From Parasponia andersonii (lineage: Eukaryota; Streptophyta; Magnoliopsida; Rosales; Cannabaceae), in the NCBI GenBank assembly GCA_002914805.1, contig JXTB01000581.1:21819-85818 (forward strand): 64,000 nt of DNA, in the 5' to 3' direction. Below are positions 33,569 to 46,200 of the stretch, piece after piece. The notes under the pieces are model-generated. The model searched no databases. It was not told the DNA's origin and saw nothing but the letters and a program-made list of their open reading frames with translations. The position numbers and the translations under genes are program-made. Positions within the stretch are counted from its first letter, which is position 1. Each line of letters begins with the position of its first letter.

Positions 33569-36500
33569 ATGGAGAGCAATTGTAGAATATAATTTTCAGA
33601 ATATTCCATGTAGTTGAATTGTATTTTGCTGAAAAGTCACGATGGATGGACCTATAATGATTTATGGTGCTCAGCTGCTATCTTATTGCTTGCCTTAATC
33701 GGATGTTATATAACCATTAGTGTTCGGGAATACCATTTTTCCTGAAAGGCAGGGTCTGTCTTGTCCTGACCACGATTATGTCTTGAGTATGCCTTGATCC
33801 AAGTGTCATGAATATGGGCTTGGACCAAATCATTGACTAATGCCAAAAAGATAGATCGTTTTATGCCATCCTTCGATGCTATGCGTCGTTTGATAATTAG
33901 TCGAGAGAATTACCCCAACAAATATTATATCATTAAATGCCAAGAAGAAGCAAAATAAAATCAAGAATTTTTTTTTAATGAAATATTCTTTGTAATTTGG
34001 TATTTGTACATATATTTTAATCATTTGTAATACTTGTTTGATTAAAGAAATAATAAATAGAATCATTACGAAGCCTAATCAGCCCTAAGCCAAAATTGTA
34101 ATATAGATGCTCACTATTATTAATTTTTTTGGGAACACCGGGTACTATTGAAGTTTAATCTATCAAAGTCAGTATTTGTTCAACGACAGAAGCGAATGTG
34201 AGCCTCGTGCCATTAACTTTAGCATTGGAGATGCTACACTACAAATATATAGACCTGCACTATATACTGCCCTACCACTGGCTTAATAGGGGTTTCAACT
34301 TTCAAGATTACTTGTTATGTGTTTATATATGTGTATATGTGTACTTTATCCGAAGGGGATTGGTAGACAACATAATAAATGACCTAAGCTTGAGCCCGCC
34401 TTGAGCTCCCGTCCTGAAGGTTCTTTGTTTATGGTTAATAGATATTATATACTAACGAACATATGAAATACTTACTATTAACACCATAAAAAGACTCCTG
34501 TGTGTATCGTTTATTAATATTAGAAATTTACTATTGCTAAGCAGTAAGAACTTTTGTTAATTTGCTTGCAATAACTTCTAAGTATTTGAAAAGATCATGC
34601 ATATAACTATTACTTAGAACCTAATTCAAAGACCTTTTAAAATTTCTTTACATTAAAATAAAAAAAAAAACAATTGCTATGTGAATTGATGAAAGAAGTT
34701 AAGCTTAAGCTTATATGTTAAGCCTCCAACCATTAATTACCTAATCTGGTATTAACTTCTGACAATGTATAAGGGTCTTGTTTCGGAAAATTGTGGTAAG
34801 TACCAGTTAGCTCTTTCTCTTTCATGAAGTCCTGCTGGTGCATGATTTTATTTACTAAAGACAAAATATTTACTAAACCCGGGTTTTATTTGGCTTTCAT
34901 TCGCTAAAATTTGTAAATATGGTTCATATTGGTTCTATCTCTTTTCTTTTCCTGAAATTTCAATTTGTAATAAATACAATATCTTAAGACTCGTGGTTTA
35001 GCCAAAAATGATCACCTAATATTTACCATAGATGGAAAAGATTTGGAAATGTTTCAAAAAAGTTCAAAACTGTTTGTTTCTGGAAATTTTATATTAGAGA
35101 AATTGTAATGTAAGCAGCAAATTTATAACAGAAAAGGAAGTATACTTTACTTCTAAAAATGGCATTGAGGTATAACCCTAATGGCCTTATTTTCGTAATT
35201 CCATCCCAGTTTATAGTTTCCTCTCTTTTTTTCTTATTATTGCTATTATTATTATTTTTTCGGAGAAACGATTTAATCTCAATTAATAAATCCATAAACC
35301 ATAGGCGACTTCTAGGAACTAGCAAATCTACAAGTGGAAACTTGAAAATGAAACAAACATATATAACTAGCTACTGTGTCAGGAAAACATAAAATAAAAT
35401 AGAGTAACCTAGGGGGGGAGGTAAAAATTAATCGAACAACATTTATATACACACAATTTTTGCTAACTTTTTCTTTTTATTCTCTCTTTTATTTTGATTG
35501 TCTGAAAGGATATGTTAACAAAACTATGTCTCAATTTACTAAAAACGGAAAATATGGTGTAATAAGTCTGTTTTTCACCGAAAAAGAAAATAATAGGTCT
35601 TAAAAAAGACATGTCGTTTTTAATGGACAGCACATTGGTTGCATAACCAAGCGACATGTCATCTTTCAGCACAAATTAAAACGACATTAGTTATCCTTGA
35701 GCGACGATAATGGTATGTATAAACACAAATAAAGAATCGTCATTTTCAAGAAAACGACCGAAGACTTTCTACTCCAAACGACATCTCGTTTACATACATA
35801 AATAAAGCATAGCAAAGCAAAAGCGTATGATGAATTGTAGCTTCTTTTAGATGAGGAGGCAAGACAAGTCTTTTTGACGAAAAACAATGAGCTGTTATCT
35901 CCTACAACAAGTAAGGACAGCACAATTTTAAACTAGAGAGCATATGAGTTAGAAGATAAGACAATAAATTTTTAGTATGAAACGACATGCCGTCTATGAC
36001 CTCAATGAGAAACACTTATTGTTTCATCATAATTTTTTTCAGAAAAACAGCAGACATTTAAAGGCAAATATTACTTACATTCAACAGCTTTCTATAACAT
36101 CTCGCTCTGTTGTTTTTCTTTTTTCTTTTTTTTTTTTTTGGTTGTTTTTGGTCAAGTTTTCGTCAATTGAAGTACGTTTAGGGTCATAAAAACAAGAAAA
36201 TGTAATTAAATTAACAGAACGCAGAAATAGAAAGATTGGAAGTAAAGAATGAATTAAAAAGGACAAAAGAAAAAACAATATTTTATAACCCTTGCACATT
36301 TGCACTGAATAAATTTCGGATACAAAATATCGTTTGAAGAGGTTTGATTGAGTTTGAAGAGCCTCGTAACCCCTTCGCTATCTGTTTACTTAAAGGCGGG
36401 TTGGGGTTTCCGCAGCTCAAAACATGAATAAAAATCCATACTAAGCAAAAAAGGAAGCATATCCTTCCACCAGATAGGAGGACAAAAAAAAATGATTACT

Positions 36501-38102
36501 ACTTGTATAGTATACACACGTACATGTAGCCGGCCACCAAACAATTTCTTCATCGAACGAAACCAAAACATATCAAATCTCAGTCTGTCAACAAAACACA
36601 TAAAACCACTCAAAACTTTCAGTAAAATAATGAAAATGATACGCTCTAGCATTTCAAAATTGTTTTCTTGTTTTAAATTATCTAAGTGTTCTTTCTGAGG
36701 TGACAAACTCTCCCGTCCTACCTCCTTAATTTTCAGTTATCTGCAAAACCAACTCCAAATTGTTGGGCATTTGCTTCAATTAAAGATTAAAAGATTGGCT
36801 GAATTCATCTTCTATGCTTCGCCCCACTGCAACAAGCTGCAGACCCTGCCATCTCCATCGCTATACCGTAGATTCGGGCCAAACGAAGTTCCAATTTACC
36901 ATTTGGTTATCCATATCTCCTCCTCTGCTCCGACAAACCAAACTCCAAAGACAAGAGTTCCAGTAGAAACGCCACCGTCATGGTAAATAACCACAGATCC
37001 TACAAAATAGCACCATATCTAAGATTTTCTCGGATGTAGATACCATCATCTAAAGAAACAAAATTGTCATACTCATACAGATACATAATTAAAGATTTTT
37101 TCAGGTATAAATCGGGGCATCATCGTGCAGACATTGTTACTTCTGACGGAAAGCTAGTACCGGTCAATGCACAATGCCTGCAACAGCCTTGAAAATAAAA
37201 CAGATAATACCTATTTCTATTTCAACAAATTAAGTGTTTATTTCAACAATCAACCCTTACAGAATAAAGCAAATGAGAGAAAATAACTTCTATGTTTTCC
37301 ATATTGCAAGAATGCCTTCAATTTAACAATATTGTTGTTGATTGACATGATTGTCACTCAGAATATTCCCCCAGTTTGTGACACAGGCTGATTTAGTGTG
37401 GAGGCTATGCCATTCTTTTAAATGTCTACTGCTTGAAGTTGAACTGCAATACAAAACTCATTGGAGAATTCGCCTATCTCATACATGAAGCAACTACATA
37501 ACCAAATGACTTCAAACTTAATAGAATATAGAGCAAAAAGTTAATAAAATTAAAATTTTCGTCATAGATAAGATTTTGTTGTAATAGCATTCATCAAGTA
37601 ATATATATCAACTATAACTTCAATTACCAATGATAGGCGGATGTTTTGAGCACTAGATTTCTGATAACAGCTGTATAAGCTCTTTTTCACTCTAGGTCTT
37701 ACGTAGACCCAAATTATTTTCACCCTACGTTTTAAATAAAGAGCTCTCAATATGAACAAAGAAAGACTAAAATGAATGGATTTGTACAAGACACCAAGAC
37801 AAAGGGGAAAACTGTGATGAGCACTATCATTAGGAACCTCCCACATGATTACATCAGGTACAAATTATCAAAACCCAAAATACGGTCATCCAAGCAAACC
37901 ATCAAAATTTTAACTATAGAATGCAAATAGCATAATCCAACCAAAATATCCACAGGCTTTGGACCAAAAAACAAAAACAAAAAAAATTAATACCAGCAAA
38001 CACCATTCTCCACACAAAAATAACCGAAAATTTTTTCTAAAGCAGTAACTACATTTGACAACCTAATGAATGCCTAAGAAAGTTTCCAAACTAACCACAA
38101 AA
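33569..38102. other. Intergenic DNA, no gene supported
   Basis: AT-rich, with no convincing reading frame of any family. 35600-36000 holds repeated CGACAT words (see separate entry). The part nearest the RING gene (about 37300-38102) probably includes its 3' UTR. A more GC-balanced stretch at 36780-37200 shows no clear frame on either strand. Confidence 0.55.
35605..36000. repeat. Cluster of CGACATGTCG-like words
   Basis: Variants occur at about 35609 (GACATGTCGTTTT), 35651 (GCGACATGTCAT), 35681 (AACGACATTAG), 35778 (AACGACATCTCGTTT) and 35980 (AACGACATGCCGTC), in both orientations. It looks like a subterminal array of an undelimited DNA transposon; termini were not found. Confidence 0.45.
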
Positions 38103-39464
38103 TCAGAGGCGACGAGCAGCCCTTTGCGTTTTCCTACGCTCATATTCAGCATCATCTGTGGGCAACTCATAGCGACAAACTGGGCATGTGTTCCTAATTC
38201 CCAGCCATGGCACGATGCAATCGCCGTGATATCGATGGGAACATGGCAGCTGCTTTGCTCGCTCCCCAACACCAATTTCATCCTTACAAACAGCACAAAG
38301 TGCATTATTATTCTCCACATCCTCCTGAGTCAAAACTACTGAAGGCAGATTCTTCACAACAGTTCTAGATGCCGGAGGCCGGCCCATCAAATCGGCTTCG
38401 TTCTCAGCAAACTGCCCAAACAACATATCGTATTCTGCCGGATAAATATAATCATGGTCACCCAAATATGGTTCATTTTCCGGGTTTGCATCCAGATTAT
38501 CGGTATGCAACAGAACTTCCCAATCCAAATTACCGAAACCCCCCTCCCTCTCCCCAGTTACTTCCTCTTCATGAGCAATTGAACGAGAGACCGAAACAGA
38601 AACAGGTCCTCCATTATCAGCCTCCATAGAAATACTTAAAACCTCTCTCTCATCAACACGACCATCTACTTCTTCCCACTCAAAATCTTCAATGGTTTCT
38701 CTGTGATCCTCCAATTGAAGCGAATCCCAGCAAAGAGGAATACTTGTATCATCCTCATTCTCATCATGAATATGGTCCAAACCATAAGCTTCCTCAGAAT
38801 TCAAATCGATTCCAATAACCCCATTATCCTCCTCATCTGAATCAGAACCAAACCCAACAAGCCTAATACAGTTCGCAAAGCACTCCACCCCTCTTACGCT
38901 AGACGACGCATCACCAGACTCCGACCCAGAAACCCTCCTCGCCACAAAGAAATCATCTTCACCATCAACCTCTAAACAATGCCTATCCATTCCCAAATCA
39001 ATCCCTAACCCTAACCCTAAATCCAGGTCCAAACCATCAATACCCACATCGCAATTTCCCTCAATCACCCCGAAATTCGACTCGTCGAGGGTCTCAGACC
39101 CCAAATCACGAAGACCCATTACCTGAGATTGCTCGACGCGTTGCTGGAATAGATCCATGACGAAATTGACCTGGTTCTCCCGGTCCATGATATTGTCGTG
39201 GGCAATCGAACCGGGCTCCGAAACGTCTCCGTCGTCTAAGCACCGTACATTAATGGCGGATTCGTGCTGAGAGAAAACGTCATCTTCGTGGACGGCAATC
39301 TGTGCGTGGATGGAGTGTTCGGACGGTAGGAATTCGGGATCGGAAGCGTAGAGGTCGAAGTCGTGGTGAGACCAGTAGGGAAGAGAGTCAAGGACCAGGG
39401 TTTGGTCAGGGTGGGTAGGGTCGTCTTCTAATTCGTGGGGACGAAGATAGGTGACCTCCGCCAT
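38103..39464 (-). CDS. RING-H2 E3 ubiquitin ligase (CIP8/RDUF-like)
   Basis: A single-exon frame of 453 residues. The C-terminal RING-H2 finger spans about 390-430: Cys390, Cys393, Cys408, His410, His413, Cys416, Cys427 and Cys430, spacing C-x2-C-x14-C-x-H-x2-H-x2-C-x10-C-x2-C, with the Trp (PWL) that contacts E2 enzymes. This predicts ubiquitin transfer from an E2 to a substrate. The preceding VVKNLPSVVLTQEDV is the usual lead-in of the CIP8/RDUF/RING1-like plant group. The N-terminal 380 residues are strongly acidic and low-complexity, with few family features, and include an LxLxL stretch at 145-157. The tail is basic (ERRKTQRAARR). No signal peptide or membrane segment is seen, so it is likely cytosolic or nuclear. 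The ATG at 39464 is the first in frame. Substrates are unknown. Confidence 0.92.
   Translation of the reverse strand: MAEVTYLRPHELEDDPTHPDQTLVLDSLPYWSHHDFDLYASDPEFLPSEHSIHAQIAVHEDDVFSQHESAINVRCLDDGDVSEPGSIAHDNIMDRENQVNFVMDLFQQRVEQSQVMGLRDLGSETLDESNFGVIEGNCDVGIDGLDLDLGLGLGIDLGMDRHCLEVDGEDDFFVARRVSGSESGDASSSVRGVECFANCIRLVGFGSDSDEEDNGVIGIDLNSEEAYGLDHIHDENEDDTSIPLCWDSLQLEDHRETIEDFEWEEVDGRVDEREVLSISMEADNGGPVSVSVSRSIAHEEEVTGEREGGFGNLDWEVLLHTDNLDANPENEPYLGDHDYIYPAEYDMLFGQFAENEADLMGRPPASRTVVKNLPSVVLTQEDVENNNALCAVCKDEIGVGERAKQLPCSHRYHGDCIVPWLGIRNTCPVCRYELPTDDAEYERRKTQRAARRL
39003..39021. repeat. Telomere-like repeat inside the RING gene
   Basis: CCCTAA, CCCTAA and CCCTAAA in series. On the coding strand it reads TTTAGGG-type units and encodes alternating Leu-Gly residues of the LxLxL stretch (residues 148-154). 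Confidence 0.9.
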
Positions 39465-42400
39465 TGATGTGATTTCTTCGAGCTTTTTGGTTTCAGGTGG
39501 TGAGAGAGTTTAGATCTATAAGGCGTTTGGAATGAAATTACGAAAGTGCCCACCTCGCTTTTTGTGGTGTGGAGCTTAGAATTTTGTGGTGCACGGGAGA
39601 GAGGCAAGAGGTTTCTTAGCAAACCAATGGGAAGGAGAGGAAGAGATATTTGGCCCTTTTGTTTTTTTTTTTTTTTCTTCTTTTGGAATAAGTGAGATAT
39701 GTAGTGTAGACGTGTCATGTGTGAATCAAAGACAAATCATAAGGAAAAAAAAAGAGGTTCCTTAGACGCGTTCGGTTTAAGGCAGACATCATTCCTTTCT
39801 TTTTCTTTTTCTTTTTTTAAGGGAAATAATATTGTGAAATTCAAATAATGGTTACAATAGTAAATCAAATTAGGAACTTCTTACAATAAGGATTTATAAA
39901 CTTGAAAACAAAAAAACCTTCAAAATCTCATAACAAAAGAAAATTCCCATTAATGATTTTGGAAAAAAATTTTAAACTATTTTGGTATTATCGTGTTATG
40001 TTGCAGTTTTGTTGTAATTATGCTGGGAGCAAAAAGTAGTTGTAAGAAAAAAGTTTAAGTATTTAGTAAATTTAATTTACAAAATTAATGTGTTGTTTAA
40101 AAGTAGCATCTAATGTTTGGTAAACTATAGGTTATGTATGCTGTAAAATGTCATTTTAGATAATTTGTATTATGACAGCAAAATTAGTTTTAAAAAGCAA
40201 CTCTTACCCTATTTTTCAAATTCTGCTTAAAATAGCAGTTATACAACAATTTTTAGAATTTGCTGATCAAAAACAATAACGTACTAAATGCCTCTCTCTT
40301 CCTTTTTTTTCGCTAACGGCTTTTAAAAGTTAAAAACAAAATCTAGAAGTAACCCCAAACGAAGCCTCTATGAATGATGTATTAGAGTTCTTCAAAGACT
40401 TGTTTTGATTTTTCACTATCCGAATTAACATTTTTGATTGATTCACTAGAAAAAATTATGTCAATTCCGATTTACAATAGTAACAAGCTCCCAAATCGAA
40501 TAAAAGAGGATATAAATATGAAAGACAATAATAATAGTAAAAGTAAAAATACTAAGAATAACTTAAATCATTACAAATTTAGATTTGGATGTACTCAGAA
40601 TATCATAAATCTAGATTTTGATAAAAATTGTCTTCATAAATGGAAGGATTATTTGGAGAAAAAAAAAAACAATAAGAACACATACTAGATAGGGGGACTA
40701 ACCCCTCTGTCATAGGGAGAGACAACGGTTGTAGGAGAGGAAGAAAAAAAAAAGAGAGGAGGCAACCAGAGAGAGAAAGAGGAGAGAAAGAATGTAATTT
40801 TATTTTTCTTTTTTGAAACAAGCTTTAAGGTAAAATTTGGAAAAGAAAATGGAAAAAAATGGAAATAATAGTAATACTAGAATAGTAATAGATGGTTGTA
40901 GACAAAGCCATGTCAATCCCTAGAATAAGTTTTAGGTTTCATGTATTATTTGGATAATTAAGTACTGTTTCTAGAGTGTCTGCTAAGCCACACAATCCAA
41001 TTTAAGTTTCTAAAGACAGCAAAATCATCTGTGTAAGTGTCACCCATGAGTTAAATACAAGGGGAAAAAATTTATACGTGAACAAAAAATAGAGATAATA
41101 TTATTTTTATACAAGATAGTTTGTTCAGTTTGTACTTTGTATCTTGATTATTATCAATATTAATTCTAAGATTTAAAATTTGTTATAAATTTATACACTG
41201 ATACTAATTTAGAGCAATTAATTTACAAAGATGATTTAATAAACTTATTATTAGATCAGTTTTTATATAGTTTTCAATTTTTGTCAACGGCATCTTGGTT
41301 AATTAACTATTCTAAATTGATGTAAGGGTATAAAATTGTAACAGATTTTAAATCTAAAGATCAATATTAATAATAATCAAAATATAAAATACAATTTGAA
41401 CAAAAGGTCAAAATCAAAGGTATAAAAATGATATTATCCAAAAAAAATTACTATAAGAGGGTATTTTTGTTTGATTTCCAAATTTTTCACAAAATCAAAT
41501 GGAATATTTTGTTATTTTAGTCAAAACTCATGAAATATTTATGTTACGTCGTTATCTATTTATTTTTAGGCTGGATTCACAAACATTTGATGTTAGCTAT
41601 TCTCATTAAAAGAAAAATGACTAAATGAAATAGTTTAGGCTTAGCTTTAAGAAAAAAAAAAAGATAATTATCTAACTTAAGTGACTTTAAAGTTTTGCTT
41701 TAAAAGATAAAAGGATAGAAAAAAGTAGCTTGAAAGTTGGGACTTGAGACGACTTTAATTCCAACCATCAATTGAATGTCTTAAGCAAGCCTAATAGAAG
41801 TAAAAGTTCTAAGGGGTAATTAGTATTTCCCTATCAGTAAAGAATAAGATCCCACAATTGATTCAATGGTGTTCAGCAATCATTTCTTCTCTATATTGTA
41901 TACTTTGACATCTTTTGTCTATGAATTGAATCAGATTGAATGTGGATTTAAGGTGTGACTTAATTTACAATTTTGATCATAAATCAAAATCAAATCAAAT
42001 ATGCAAGGAATAAAATAAAATTGAACCGAAAGAAAAAAGGTCATTGTACATAGATTACATACCATATAAAATTTATAATATAAATAAACAATGATAATGG
42101 ATTTTACCTGTGGTTTTTCTACAACAAAAGTTATACAAGAATTTTTTTTTTACAAGGATTAAATAAAATTCAAACAAAAGCAAAACTAATCTCATCTCAC
42201 CTAATCCAGTCCAATTTTTATTTTTTTAATCCATTTCAATTCAATTTCTTTTGAAAATCAAATATTCAATCAAATTTCTAATCTTATAGTCTACAGTAAA
42301 TGAGTTAATTATCTAATTATATTAATAATAATGCTAAAAGAAAAACTCAGAAAAGCAAACTACATCTCACACCCAGAACCAGAGTATGACGATAAGACTA

Positions 42401-43248
42401 TTTTTACTTCAATTAGTGAAGTTTCACCGTCTATAGTACCAAGGAATTGATGGAAGCAAAACGATCAGGGCACCAATTGCCAAATTCACATACCCATTAT
42501 TTTACGAGGTAAAGTAACGGTATAATGGCAAAGGTATTGTCATTCCTCTCCTTTTTGTCTCCTTGCCTTGGAGAAAGGATTGGATAGATTCAAAAGAAAT
42601 AATCCCAGTCATGGGCTCGAAGTAGAAAGGCACATGCATAGAACTGGCATCAAGCCACCAGAAGAAATTTTGGAAGCATTGAGGACCTACCTCCAATTAT
42701 CAGTCTGATACATATAATTAAAGAGGTCCACCACGGTACCACCAATTATTAGGAGAAACAAATATAACCATTATAAAAGGTATTTCCACTTATTTTGTTT
42801 TTCTAGTCCTGAAGGGTATAAACTAATGTTTTCCAACTCAATGCTCTTGGCAAGAAAATTAGTGGAGACTTGTGCCTCTCAGGATAACGACTATGCAAAA
42901 CTTGTTGCCAAGAATATATCTTATCAACAAATAATTATGACTTGATCAATATATATATAAAGAGAGAAAATTATGACTTCTTTATTTGTGTGGAATTGAA
43001 ACTCAACATTTTGATGAGCAAATGCCTAAGAACAAGAAAGATTTGGTGTTTTTCTCATTAATTAATACATAATTACAAAAGCCACATTGCCATGTTCCTC
43101 ACCAGTTAACGGTAGCAACTCTCCATTCTCTAATACATGAAACTTTCTGGACTATGCAGCTCCAACGGAGCTGTCCAAATTACATCATATTATCTTATTT
43201 TTACAATCTTGTGCTTTAATCTCTCATTTTCTCATTAACTGAGAAGAC
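39465..43248. other. Intergenic DNA, no gene supported
   Basis: The first few hundred bases include the RING gene promoter and leader. 39960-40370 resembles a MITE-like block (repetitive short palindromic words around GCAGTTTTGTTGTAATTATG), not delimited. 40434-40688 is open but of very AT-driven composition. 42400-42790 shows a weak coding-like minus-strand signal described under findings. The end near 43100-43248 is the 3' UTR of the Ctf4 gene. Confidence 0.5.
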
Positions 43249-46200
43249 TTACTTGACAGAAGACTTCAAGAATGGATTGGACGGGCGATTAGGTTGTACT
43301 TGATCTACTTCTGCCTTCTTTTCTTGATTGTTCAATGATTTTGAGAAAGGATTAAAAGAGCGAGTAGGCTGTACAGGATTCAACTCCCCTACCTTTTTCA
43401 ATTCTCCTGTATTATTCACCTTGGCAGCAGTTTTCACCTCTTCTATCTTCTTTCCCTTTCCAGTATCATCCAACTTTGCAGTTTGGTTTTCCACTTCAAC
43501 TTTAGCTCCTTGAGGTTTCGCTTTCTTTGTAAATAGTGGGGCAGACAATATTGGCGATGATAATAGACAACCATTGGTTTCTAAATGACTACTCCTTTCA
43601 GTAGAAGCTGAAGACTTAGTAAATGCAAGATCTTTGGTCAACGCATAGCGACTTGAACTAGGGAGAATGGTTTGCCAAGTCCCTTTACTTTCAGAAAGTA
43701 GTCTCTCCTGTTACATTGCAACTAAAAATAAGAAAAATAGAGATAATAGAAACAGAATAACTATTAATCTAGTTGACCCTAGCACTGCGACTCTTGTTTG
43801 GAGTATGGATTGCTAACCTCCAATATGCTGTTGAATCGTTCAGCCAAATTTGGAAGCTTCAAAACAGTAACAAGCTTAATTGCCCCCCTGACCGACTTCT
43901 CTAGTGACAAAAGCTTAACAAGTTCAGTTGCCCTCACAAGCTTATCACCTGGAATAACCACCAGAAGCAATAAATGCAACTTATATTATAAACCATTTTG
44001 TACAGGATCGAAGGTTAACAAAAGGGGTAAAGAGGCTGACCATTGCAGCAAGATGCAATAAGCCTCAGGATGCATTTATCTTGAGCTGCTTCTACATTGA
44101 AAGCTTCATCATCAAGTAAAGTAGTGTCCAAGCCAGCACCAGAAATTTCCTCTACTTGTTTCTGTATCTGTAAGTTTTATACATCAAATAATATTGTCAC
44201 TAGATACATCTTACAAGTTTCCAAAGCAGATTGTCAAAAGATTAAAAAAGAAATAACAAGACCATAAAACACGCAGTTGTTTGCTGAATTACATATGATA
44301 AAATTTGATGGTTCTAACGGGCAAAACAGGCACATAACATGATATGACGGTGAGAATAATGACAAGGAATGTGATACGGAATAGGCCTCAAACCTGCGAG
44401 AGATGCATGCCATTCAGAATAAACTCATTCTCAAGGGCATCTGCTCCCAGATCAGATGATGCAAGAGGTAATGACAGATTCAGCAGAGTGAGAACTGGTT
44501 TTGGCATAACCTGAAAACGAGAGAGTCAAGATATGTCTGTTGAAGGAAAACAAAGCAAGCAGGTGAAAATTATCCATACCTGTGGAAACAATTCGGGATT
44601 CTTGCATACAATACAAAACAATTTGCTTGCATTCAATCCAACCACCCAGTAGTTTTCATCAGACTTCTTTTCTTTACTAGCACTGCATCGTGGGGATCTT
44701 AATCATTAACCAAGTTCCAGCTTTTAAACTTCTGAAAGAAACCATTTCAATTATACTAGGTATTGTTATTCCTTCATAAGATAATTACAAACCTGAAGAG
44801 TGGCAACCAACTACCTCCAAATTGGCTTGTAAAAACTCTCAGCACACCCTACAAATTTCAGTAATATCTCAGCTCTAATGTCTAGGAGTAATGGCAAGGA
44901 TTAAAATTATGTGAACTCGAAACATTGTAAGAATACCTTCGAATCGTAGGAGCTCAATTGCCCTTCATCACTAAACCCAAACCATGTTAGATGCGAGCCA
45001 GGAGTTAATGGCAATCGTCCTCTAAGCGGCTGGGTCCCATTAGATATGTTAAATATTCTAAACTCCAGCATCTGCAAACAAACTCTAATTTCAGCAAACA
45101 TGTGAGCCAGGAAGAACCATGCAAAGGCAACCATCAATTCAAATGGCTTCTGCCAGGGGCAGGTTAACAGCTTTTAAAGTACTCTTTACTTGGTAGATCA
45201 ATTTACCAACAAGATGCTGAAGATATGTTGTTTTAGAGCTTGTAAATGTACTTTTCTTGAAGTTATAATAAGTTAAGTTTAACTGCTCCCTGGACCATCA
45301 GCTTTCCAATAAAAAGGACCATTTAAAGGATTTTAAAAATAATAATAAAATAAAAAAATAAAAATAAAAATCACCTGTTCATTTGAAGGGAGACACTCAG
45401 CAGCATGAGTAACAACTGCAAGTTCATCCTCAAAGCCTGATGCAGTCACCACAGGTCCATCCAGCGAGAGGACATGCTTCTGCGATGAAATCCACATTAT
45501 TACCATGACTGAGATTAAATGTCAAAGACAACCGAATAGAATGACAACAATGCTTCATTATTCAGGCACAGTAGAAAGGTGAAACTTGAAAGGACATGTT
45601 TTGTCTCTTACAAATTTCAGCTGCATGATTTTTTCTTTGTCAAAGAAAAGAAGGGAACTGTCTCTGCATTCAACTAACAAATCTCAACTAACAGATCTAC
45701 TTGCATGTAAATATTACTATATCAACCATGTCTCAAATTTTAAAAATAAAGGAAAATATCTGTATGAAGAAACCTGCAAACCACCCTCTGTGAAGATGCG
45801 AAGAAAATTAAGACTTGTAACTGCAGCCACCCAGGATGTACCGAGCGCCACAACCTTCGCTTCTTCCCCTTCGAATCGCATAGACCACTGGGGTTGCATT
45901 ATGCAGTATAAGTTAGCATATAAAAAAAATTCCGCATTCGTTATACACGGAAAATAAAAAGGCATGTGGTGATAGCTAAATTCATCTCTAATCTCATTTT
46001 TCCACATCAATAAAAGCATGAATGCTGAAACCTGGAAAAGATAAATGGCCTAACCTCACTATTATTTGCCCAGCTACTAAATGGACGATACATTAGAGTA
46101 CTCATGTTCTTCTCACCCTTGCAACGATTTGCAAATACGCTTCCTTTCTCATTTAACGAAGCCATTGTAAAACCAAAATGATCATTCATTGAGGGAACTC

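Noticed and set aside
36386-36706. 106-residue minus-strand frame
   Set aside because: Starts and ends without gene context and has no family resemblance. Possibly within RING-gene flanking sequence, but unsupported as coding.
40434-40688. 84-residue plus-strand frame rich in Asn and Lys
   Set aside because: Composition simply follows AT-rich DNA. No family words, no promoter or splice context.
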